Shown here: positions 9,637 through 15,919 of the stretch, piece after piece
How the letters are laid out: each line of letters starts with the position of its first letter
How positions within the stretch are numbered: the stretch's first letter is position 1
Assembly: GCF_900089585.1 (NCBI RefSeq)
Contig: NZ_FLRH01000004.1
Location: 179,001-243,000 of the forward strand
Reading direction: 5' to 3'
Origin: Micromonospora sediminicola
GTDB lineage: Bacteria > Actinomycetota > Actinomycetes > Mycobacteriales > Micromonosporaceae
Length of the DNA stretch: 64,000 bases
The notes under the pieces: generated by a model
Database searches by the model: none
The model's input: the letters and a program-made list of their open reading frames with translations, nothing else
Told to the model about the DNA's origin: nothing
Made by a program: the position numbers and the translations under genes

Positions 9637-11088
9637 TCAGACCTCCCCGCCGGCGGATCCGGCGGACGCCCGGAGGATCCCCGCCCCGGCAAGGATCCGT
9701 TCCATGAGGGCGACCGGAAGGTTGGGGTTTCCCGCCGCCGATCCCGCGGCGGCCGGATCGTCGAGCAGCTCGGCCAGCCGCCCGGCGCCAAGGCGGGGGT
9801 CGGACGCCATCCGGGACCGGACGCCGCCGTCCCCATCACGGCTGAGCCGGTCGATGAGCCCGGCCGGCGCCTCCGGGTCGTGGCGGACCAGCATGCGCGC
9901 CCTGGGATCGGCGGAGTCCGCCAGTCGGGCCAGCCCGACCCGCGGGAAGCGGGGCCGCGCGATCAACATGCTCGCCGTGATCACCCGAGCCTCCAGATAC
10001 GTCGCGAGCAGCACCTCCCCCGGGACCTCGTCGTGGTTCTCACAGAGCAGCAGCCGGACCGCGAAGTCGTCGTCGCCGGCGAGCCGGGCCACCTGATCCG
10101 GACGCAGACTCGGGCTGTACGCGGCGCTGCGCCGAAGCCCGACGTGGGCCGAGCGGACGGCGCCGTCCAGCGCGTCGGGATCGCCGAGCCGGTCGAGCAC
10201 CCACCGGGCGGGTCGGAGGCGGGTCTCCGGCCGCACCTCGTAGTCGATGGCGGCGCGTTCGGCCTCGCTGAGCCCGGGGCGCAGAGACAGCCGTAGCCGC
10301 ACCGTCGGGTCGGGGTCGGTGGCCAACTCCTGGACCAGGTCGCGGGGCAGATGCGGGTTCTCGGCCACGGCCGCGCGGACGTCCCGGTCCTGGTGCCGGG
10401 CGAGTCGCTCCGCCGTCGCCCGCGCCAACGGGATCTCGACGGCCAGGTCACGCAGCCACCAGGGGTCCGACCACGCCTCGTCGAGCACGCCGGCGAGCAG
10501 TTCCGGACGGCGGCGCCACGCCCGCCGGGCCACCGCGTCGCGCACCCGGGGGTCGGGGTCGGCGAGCAGCCGGTCGGTGATCCCCTCCGGCGGATCCGCC
10601 CAGCCCGCGTACCCCGAGACCCGGACCTCGGGATCGGGGTCCTCGACCATCCGGGCCCGGACGTCCACCGGACACTGCCGCGACCCGGCCACCTCGTCGC
10701 GGACCCGGTGGTCCGGGTCCGCCGCCAGCCGGGCGTAGGCCTCCTCGGGCAGCGGCGCGGGCGTGGCCCGGAACAGCTCCGGCCCGTGGGCGAGCAGGAT
10801 ACGGACCATCGGCGCGGGATCGTCGACGAGCAGGGCGCGCTGTTGCGGCGTGGCTGACGAACTGTCCGCCAGCGCCGCCCGGACCCGCCGATCCGGGTGT
10901 GCGGCGACGGCGGCGCAGAACTCGTCCGGCAGCGTGTTCCGGAAGATCAGCACCGCCACGGCCGCGTCGCTGTCGTCCAGCATGCGGAGCAGCAACTCCG
11001 ACGGGGTCGCCGGGTTGCCGGCCACTCCCCTCACCTGTTCGCAGACCAGGTCCCGCAAGCCGCCTCCCGTCCGAAACCACCTGATCAT
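9637..11088 (-). CDS. Leucine-rich-repeat-variant (HEAT-like) repeat protein
   Basis: 483 residues from ATG 11088, which follows AAGGTG. The whole chain consists of about 24-residue two-helix repeats whose cores read like 'LAADPDHRVRDEVA', 'LLADPDPRVRDAVA', 'LATDPDPTVRLRLS' and 'MASDPRLGAGRLAE': the DPDxxVR signature of LRV (leucine-rich repeat variant) repeats, an alpha-alpha superhelix akin to HEAT. There is no signal peptide or membrane segment, so it is cytosolic. Such scaffolds bind proteins. It shares an operon with TetR (one-base gap). LRV proteins linked to nitrogen fixation carry an iron-sulfur Cys cluster; that cluster is not seen here. Function unknown. Confidence 0.75.
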   Translation of the reverse strand: MIRWFRTGGGLRDLVCEQVRGVAGNPATPSELLLRMLDDSDAAVAVLIFRNTLPDEFCAAVAAHPDRRVRAALADSSSATPQQRALLVDDPAPMVRILLAHGPELFRATPAPLPEEAYARLAADPDHRVRDEVAGSRQCPVDVRARMVEDPDPEVRVSGYAGWADPPEGITDRLLADPDPRVRDAVARRAWRRRPELLAGVLDEAWSDPWWLRDLAVEIPLARATAERLARHQDRDVRAAVAENPHLPRDLVQELATDPDPTVRLRLSLRPGLSEAERAAIDYEVRPETRLRPARWVLDRLGDPDALDGAVRSAHVGLRRSAAYSPSLRPDQVARLAGDDDFAVRLLLCENHDEVPGEVLLATYLEARVITASMLIARPRFPRVGLARLADSADPRARMLVRHDPEAPAGLIDRLSRDGDGGVRSRMASDPRLGAGRLAELLDDPAAAGSAAGNPNLPVALMERILAGAGILRASAGSAGGEV

Positions 11089-11145
11089 GCACCTTAACCG
11101 GGCGGGTCTCACCGCGGCGGTGACAGGAGAGGGCTGGACGGATGA

Positions 11146-11164
11146 AAACTTGCACCGCTAGTTT
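11146..11164 (+). promoter_or_regulatory. Second probable TetR operator, upstream of acyl-CoA dehydrogenase
   Basis: AAACT-N9-AGTTT with middle TGCACCGCT. It matches the site at 8958-8976 in 16 of 19 bases, including both arms and the run GCTAGTTT. It lies 51 bases before the GTG of the acyl-CoA dehydrogenase and 57 bases from the divergent repeat-protein start, so one bound dimer could control both directions. Confidence 0.6.
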
Positions 11165-11215
11165 AAAGGTGACCGCCGCCGCCGCGACGGATGCCACGCC
11201 GACCGAGGGAGCATC

Positions 11216-12388
11216 GTGGACTTCGCACTGTCCGACGAGGAACGGGCCGTCCGGGACACCGTGCGCGCCTTCGTCACCCGCGAGGTGCTGCCGCTGGAGC
11301 AGGAGGTGCTGCGCCGTGAGCGCGCACACCGGCCCGGCCTGGACCGCTCAGAGCTGCGCGAGTTGCAGCTCAAGGCGAAGAAGTTCGGCTTCTGGGGGCT
11401 GGCCACCCCGGAGGAGTACGGCGGGATGGACCTGCCGGCGGTGATGCAGTCGCTGATCTGGACCGAGCTGGGCCGCAGCTTCGTGCCGTTCCGTTTCGGC
11501 GGCGAGGCCGACAACATCCTGTTCCACGCCACCGAGGAGCAGAAGCGCGAGTTCCTGATCCCGACCATCGAGGGCGAACGGATCTCCTGCTTCGCCATCA
11601 CCGAGCCGGGCGCCGGCTCGGACGCGGCGAACATCAAGCTGCGCGCGCGGCGCGACGGCGACGACTGGGTCCTCGACGGCGAGAAGACGTTCATCACCAA
11701 CGGCAACGACGCCGACTTCGCCATCGTGGTGGCGGTGACCGACCCGGAGAAGGGCGCCCGGCGCGGCGGCGCGACCGCGTTCCTGGTCGACCGGGCGATG
11801 GGCTGGCGGTCGGAGTTCATCCAGACCATGGGCGAGGGCGGACCGGCCTCGCTGATCTTCGACGGCGTACGGGTGCCGCACCGCAACATCCTCGGCGAGA
11901 TCGGGCAGGGCTTCACGCTCGGCATGGAGTGGATCGGCAAGGGCCGCTACACCATCCCGTCGCACGCCGTCGGCATCGCCGAACGCGCCCTCCAGATGGC
12001 GATCGACCACGCCAACACCCGGGAGACGTTCGGCGCGCCGATCGCCACCAACCAGGCCATCCAGTGGATGATCGCCGACTCGGAGACCGAGCTGGAGGCC
12101 GCGCGCTGGCTGATCCTGCGCTCGGCCTGGACCGTCGACCAGGGCCTCGACCCCCGGCACGCCTCCTCGATGGGCAAGCTCTACGGCGCCGGCATGGTCA
12201 ACCGGGTGGTCGACCGGGTGCTCCAGATCCACGGCGGCATGGGCTACACCCGGGAGCTGCCGATCGAACGCTGGTACCGGCAGGTGCGGCTCTACCGCAT
12301 CTTCGAAGGCACCGACGAGATGCAGCGGCTGATCATCTCCCGCGACCTGCTGCGCGGGTACACGAAGATCGGCGGCCACCTGGCCTGA
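11216..12388 (+). CDS. Acyl-CoA dehydrogenase
   Basis: 390 residues, GTG start with GAGGGA ribosome site. The sequence follows the family from end to end: LSDEERAVRDTVRAF at the N-terminus, CFAITEPGAGSD (FAD/substrate loop), TFITNGNDADF, and at the C-terminus QIHGGMGYTREL and YRIFEGTDEMQR. The Glu in YRIFEGT sits at the position of the usual catalytic base. It introduces a 2,3 double bond into an acyl-CoA with FAD. No dedicated electron-transfer flavoprotein gene is beside it. It converges on the aminotransferase gene with a 4-base gap. The shared operator ties it to the alcohol/aldehyde dehydrogenase operon. Confidence 0.93.
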   Translation: MDFALSDEERAVRDTVRAFVTREVLPLEQEVLRRERAHRPGLDRSELRELQLKAKKFGFWGLATPEEYGGMDLPAVMQSLIWTELGRSFVPFRFGGEADNILFHATEEQKREFLIPTIEGERISCFAITEPGAGSDAANIKLRARRDGDDWVLDGEKTFITNGNDADFAIVVAVTDPEKGARRGGATAFLVDRAMGWRSEFIQTMGEGGPASLIFDGVRVPHRNILGEIGQGFTLGMEWIGKGRYTIPSHAVGIAERALQMAIDHANTRETFGAPIATNQAIQWMIADSETELEAARWLILRSAWTVDQGLDPRHASSMGKLYGAGMVNRVVDRVLQIHGGMGYTRELPIERWYRQVRLYRIFEGTDEMQRLIISRDLLRGYTKIGGHLA

Positions 12389-12392
12389 GCGG

Positions 12393-13430
12393 TCAGCCGG
12401 TCAGCGCCTCGACCGCCCGGTCCACGTCCGCCTCGGTCGTGTAGAGGTGGAACGAGGCGCGGACCCGGCCGGCCCGCACCGCCGCGCGCACCCCGGCACG
12501 GGCCAGCCGCTCCTGCGCGTCCGGCACGTCCACGCTGACGATCGCGCTGTCGCCGGGTGGGCGCCCCAGCCCGGCCAGGAAGCGGTTGGCCAGCGCCACG
12601 TCGTGGTCCCGCACCGCCGCCAGGTCGAGGTCGGCGAGCAGTTCCAGCACCGGCGCCGCCCCGGCGTAGCAGAGCCACGACGGGGAGATGTCGAAACGCC
12701 GGGCGTCGTCGGCCAGCCGCAACGGCGTGCCGTAGTACGAGGCGTGCGGGTCGCGTCCCGCGTACCACCCGGCGGCGTCCGCACGCATCCGCTCGCGCAG
12801 CGCCGGGGCCAGGTAGGCGAAGGCCGCGCCGCGCGGTGCCATCAACCACTTGTACGCCCCCACCAGCACCGCGTCCGCCCGGTCGGCCGCGAACGGCAGC
12901 CATCCGCAAGCCTGGGTGGCGTCGACCACGACCAGCGCCCCGTGCGCCCGGGCCGCCGCGACGATCTCGTCGTACGGCGCGACCGTGCCGTCGGCGGACT
13001 GCACCAGGCTGAACGCGACCAGGTCGGTGTCGGCGTCGATCGCGTCGACCAGGCCGTCGAGCGGCACGGTCCGCACCCGCACCCCCCGGTCCTCCTGCAC
13101 CAGCCAGGGGAACAGGATCGAGGTGAACTCGACCTCGGGCACCACCACGGTGGCCCCCGACGGCAGCGCCGCCGCGATCGGCGCGGCCAGTTGGGACACG
13201 GCGGCGCCGACGCTCACGTCGACCGGGTCCACGCCGACCAGCCGGGCGAACGCGGCCCGGGACCGGCCGACCGACTCGTCCCACACCTCGAACGACACCT
13301 GGCCGGTCCGCCACTCGGCGAGCACCTGCTGCACGGCCGTCCACACCGGATCGGGCGGCAACCCGTAGGTCGCCGTGTTCAACCAGCCCGGCTCCACCTG
13401 CCACAACTTCCGCGCCTGCTCCAGCTCCAT
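12393..13430 (-). CDS. Class-V aminotransferase (cysteine-desulfurase-like fold)
   Basis: 345 residues from ATG 13430. It is a PLP enzyme of fold type I: WLNTATYGLPP at the N-terminus, VVVDATQACGWLPF with the Asp that binds the pyridine nitrogen, and LVGAYKWLMAPRG with the PLP Lys. It lacks an obvious SufS/NifS C-terminal reactive Cys loop, so it is better called a class-V aminotransferase or isopenicillin-epimerase/kynureninase-like protein than a cysteine desulfurase. The frame stays open far upstream into repeat DNA, but that extension is low-complexity and not a domain. Confidence 0.85.
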   Translation of the reverse strand: MELEQARKLWQVEPGWLNTATYGLPPDPVWTAVQQVLAEWRTGQVSFEVWDESVGRSRAAFARLVGVDPVDVSVGAAVSQLAAPIAAALPSGATVVVPEVEFTSILFPWLVQEDRGVRVRTVPLDGLVDAIDADTDLVAFSLVQSADGTVAPYDEIVAAARAHGALVVVDATQACGWLPFAADRADAVLVGAYKWLMAPRGAAFAYLAPALRERMRADAAGWYAGRDPHASYYGTPLRLADDARRFDISPSWLCYAGAAPVLELLADLDLAAVRDHDVALANRFLAGLGRPPGDSAIVSVDVPDAQERLARAGVRAAVRAGRVRASFHLYTTEADVDRAVEALTG

Positions 13431-13703
13431 GCCACCGACGCTAGCCACCCCCGCCGCCGCCCGACACCGCCAATCCCACCCCCGTGGCCCACGCTCCTCA
13501 CCCCGCTCGCCCTGCACCCTGGCTCCCCCACCCCTCACCCCACCCCCTGCTGCCCCGCCCCCGCCCACGCCCCGCGCTGGCGCCCGCCCCGGCCTCGCCC
13601 CGGCCGTCGCTCCGCGGCCCCGACCCCGCCCTACACCCCACCCTCGGCCCTGCTCTGCACCCCCACCCTCGGCCCCGCCCGCCCTACACCCGCGCCCCGC
13701 GCC
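13431..13703. other. Gene-free C-rich tract (G-rich on minus strand)
   Basis: No credible gene. The plus strand is a run of C-rich stretches separated by single A, T or G bases, such as CCCCACCCC and CCCGCCCC motifs from about 13480 to 13700. The minus strand therefore carries many closely spaced GGG/GGGG runs directly upstream of the aminotransferase gene, on its coding strand. This could form G-quadruplexes in DNA or in a 5' leader. Open frames here are compositional artefacts. Confidence 0.5.
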
Positions 13704-13864
13704 CCGCGCACCGCCCACCGCGCACCGCCCACCGCGCACCGCCCACCGCGCACCGCCCACCGCGCACCGCCCACCGCCCACCGCGCCCCGCCCACCGCGC
13801 ACCGCGCACCGGGCACCGCGCACCGCGCACCGCGCACCGGGCACCGCGCACCGCGCCTCGCGCC
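13704..13864. repeat. Heptamer tandem array, 23 units
   Basis: An unbroken run of 23 seven-base units of the form CCGCGCA or CCGCCCA with a few variants (CCGGGCA, CCGCGCC, TCGCGCC). In the first part the two forms alternate, giving a 14-bp higher-order period; in the last part CCGCGCA dominates with CCGGGCA at two positions seven units... four units apart. No spacers, so not CRISPR. Likely a slippage-prone minisatellite that varies between strains. Confidence 0.85.
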
Positions 13865-13984
13865 CACCGATCTTGCAGTTCCGGCCACCTCCCTGGGCGC
13901 TCCGCCCCTTTTGCCCGGACCGAGGGTGCATGATCGCGGACCGGCCTGCGTCGTTGCGACCGGATGAGGACGACGGCTGAAGAC

Positions 13985-14026
13985 CGATATACCGCTCAGT
14001 CATATTTATGACTGAGCGGTATATCG
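13985..14026. repeat. AT-rich perfect palindrome, copy 1
   Basis: Two exact 20-bp arms (13985-14004 and 14007-14026) around a 2-base centre TT. Arm core: ATACCG-CTC-AGTCATA. It is strikingly AT-rich for this genome. A relative with the same flanks but the complementary middle triplet (GAG) lies at 38026-38075. It lies between the aminotransferase (555 bases away) and the 3' end of dctA, with a GCC pentamer array between it and dctA. Each strand happens to spell ATG ACT GAG CGG TAT ATC, which makes spurious small frames. Confidence 0.9.
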
Positions 14027-14220
14027 CTTGGAAGTCACGTGCCTGTCTGGTTGGTCGAGTCAGGGTGGGTCCGTCGGGACATGGACCGAATCAACAGTCG
14101 GGGCGCTCCGGCCCGTGCCCGTCTCGACGAGAGCGCCGCTCCAGGCGCGTGGCTGGTCCGCAGGCGGACTACGTAGCCAATCCCGCCCGTGGTGAAGGCG
14201 GGCCAAGCCGGGCGGGTCGC

Positions 14221-14405
14221 GCCGGGCCAAGCCAAGCCAAGCCAAGCCGAGCCGGGCCACGCCGGTCCGGGCCAGGCCAAGCCGGGCCAGGCCAAGCCGA
14301 GCCAGGCCAAGCCGGGCCAGGCCAAGCCGAGCCAGGCCGGGCCGGGCCAGGCCAAGCCGAGCCAGGCCGGGCCAGGCCAAGCCGAGCCAGGCCGGGCCAG
14401 GCCGG
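14221..14405. repeat. GCCNN pentamer tandem array, 37 units
   Basis: Thirty-seven consecutive 5-base units, all GCCNN except one TCCGG, with NN being AA, GA, AG, GG or once AC. The second half has a 25-bp higher-order unit of five pentamers ending AG, AA, GA, AG, GG repeated about three times. It ends 17 bases before the stop of dctA (minus strand), so it would be in the dctA 3' untranslated RNA if transcription continues. The 195 bases between this array and the palindrome at 13985 hold no gene I can support. Confidence 0.88.
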
Positions 14406-14422
14406 GCGCGGGCTGGCGGGGG

Positions 14423-15811
14423 TCAGGCGGTGGAGCCGGCGAGCGGACGCTCGGCGCCGGGCGGGGTGTCCTCGGCGGGGCGTTCGTCGTCGTCCTCGTC
14501 GACCATGCTGGCCTCGTCGAACGGGCGGTCCCCGGCCAGGACGGCACGGGCCTGGTCGCGGTCGAACTCACCGGTCCAGGTGCCCACCAGCACGGTGGCC
14601 ACGGCGTTGCCGGCGAAGTTGGTCAGCGCCCGGGCCTCGGACATGAACCGGTCGATGCCGACGATCAGGCCGACGCCGTCGACCAGGTCCGGCCGGTGCG
14701 ACTGGAGGCCGCCGGCGAGCGTGGCCAGGCCCGCGCCGGTCACGCCGGCCGCGCCCTTGGAGGCGATCACCATGAACACCAGCAGCGAGATCTGCTCGCC
14801 GACCGCCAGCGGCTTGCCCAGCGCGTCGGCCACGAAGAGGGAGGCCATGGTCAGGTAGATCGCGGTGCCGTCGAGGTTGAACGAGTAGCCGGTGGGGACC
14901 GTGATGCCGACCACCGGACGGCCGACGCCGACGTGTTCCATCTTGGCGATCAGCCGGGGCAGCGCCGATTCCGACGACGAGGTGGAGAGGATCAGCAGGA
15001 ACTCCCGGCCCAGGTAGCGCAGCAGCGAGAAGATCGAGATCCGGGCGATCAGGCGCAGCAGCAGGCCGAGCACCACGATCACGAAGATCAGGCAGGTGGC
15101 GTAGAAGCCGAGCATGATCTGCGCCAGGCTCTTCAGCGCGTCCACGCCGGTGGCGCCGACCACGGCCGCCATCGCGCCGAACGCGCCGATCGGGGCCAGC
15201 CACATGATCATGGCCAGCACCTTGAAGACCAGGCGCTGGAGCACGCCGATCGCCCGCAGCACCGGCTCGCCCCGACTGCCCAGCCCCTGCACGGCGAAGC
15301 CGACCAGCAGCGCGACCAGCAGGGTCTGCAGCACCTCGCCCTCGGTCAGCGCGGAGACCAGCGTGGTCGGGATGATGCCGAGCAGGAAGTCGACCGTGCC
15401 GGCGCTCTCGTCGCCGGCGGCGGACCGGCCGGCGTCGGCCACGTCGGGGCCCAGGTCCAGGCCCGCGCCGGGGTGGATGATGTTGCCGACCACGAGACCG
15501 ATCGCCAGCGCCACTGTCGACATGACCAGGAAGTAGCCGAGCGCGAGGCCGCCGACCTTGCCGACCTTGGCCGCCTGCCGGACGGATCCGACGCCGAGCA
15601 CGATCGTGCAGAAGATGACCGGGCTGATCATCATCTTGATCAAGTTGACGAAGCCGGTGCCCAGCGGTTTCAAGGCCTTGCCGACGTCGGGCGCGACCAG
15701 GCCGACCACGATGCCGGCGACGACGGCGACGATGACCGCCAGGTAGAGGTACCGGGTCCGGTCCCGGCGGGCGGGTCGGACAGCCTCGGGGGTGGGGGTG
15801 GTGGTGTCCAT
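14423..15811 (-). CDS. dctA: C4-dicarboxylate/cation symporter (DctA/DAACS family)
   Basis: 462 residues with about eight transmembrane helices and two re-entrant loops. MISPVIFCTIVLGVG, the Ser-rich hairpin SSSESALPRL and PTGYSFNLDGTAIYL are signatures of the dicarboxylate/amino acid:cation symporter family. It imports succinate, fumarate or malate with protons or sodium. A CitA/DcuS-type sensor and regulator pair is divergent, 108 bases away, the classic partner for sensing the same substrates. The C-terminus after about residue 425 is an acidic tail. Confidence 0.93.
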   Translation of the reverse strand: MDTTTPTPEAVRPARRDRTRYLYLAVIVAVVAGIVVGLVAPDVGKALKPLGTGFVNLIKMMISPVIFCTIVLGVGSVRQAAKVGKVGGLALGYFLVMSTVALAIGLVVGNIIHPGAGLDLGPDVADAGRSAAGDESAGTVDFLLGIIPTTLVSALTEGEVLQTLLVALLVGFAVQGLGSRGEPVLRAIGVLQRLVFKVLAMIMWLAPIGAFGAMAAVVGATGVDALKSLAQIMLGFYATCLIFVIVVLGLLLRLIARISIFSLLRYLGREFLLILSTSSSESALPRLIAKMEHVGVGRPVVGITVPTGYSFNLDGTAIYLTMASLFVADALGKPLAVGEQISLLVFMVIASKGAAGVTGAGLATLAGGLQSHRPDLVDGVGLIVGIDRFMSEARALTNFAGNAVATVLVGTWTGEFDRDQARAVLAGDRPFDEASMVDEDDDERPAEDTPPGAERPLAGSTA

Positions 15812-15820
15812 GTCGACACT

Positions 15821-15867
15821 GTGAACCAGGTCTCACCGGACCGCACGATTGCGTTCATTCTGTTCAC
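15821..15867. promoter_or_regulatory. Candidate response-regulator sites between dctA and its sensor
   Basis: In the divergent gap GTTCA occurs twice ten bases apart (15852-15856 and 15862-15866), one helical turn, and its inverse TGAAC at 15822-15826. The stretch ATTGCGTTCATTCTGTTCAC is AT-rich for this genome. Tandem half-sites one turn apart are typical for response regulators, so this is the best candidate for binding by the regulator at 17506. Confidence 0.4.
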
Positions 15868-15919
15868 CCGCGCAACGCGAGGGCGAAACACCGCCGTGCG
15901 GGTGCGCCACACTGACACG

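Noticed and set aside
12393..14003. N-terminal extension of the aminotransferase with CAVRGAR repeats
   Set aside because: The repeats are the heptamer array read as protein; the PLP-enzyme fold begins at ATG 13430.
13985..14026. Ordinary intrinsic terminator
   Set aside because: The symmetry has a 0-2 base centre, the stem is AT-rich at its core, no U tract follows, and it lies about 400 bases past the nearest stop. Other terminators in this window are GC hairpins with loops close to stops.
13704..14405. CRISPR array
   Set aside because: Units are 5 or 7 bases with no unique spacers, and no cas genes are present.
13988..14646. Small proteins beginning MTERYI on both strands of palindrome copy 1 (and MTLRY at copy 2)
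   Set aside because: Both frames start inside the palindrome by symmetry and run into repeat DNA; codons after the palindrome are not shared between copies.
14189..15919. Upstream extension of the sensor kinase frame through dctA and the pentamer array
   Set aside because: The extension is antisense to dctA and encoded partly by the repeat array; the membrane helix of the kinase begins right after ATG 15920.
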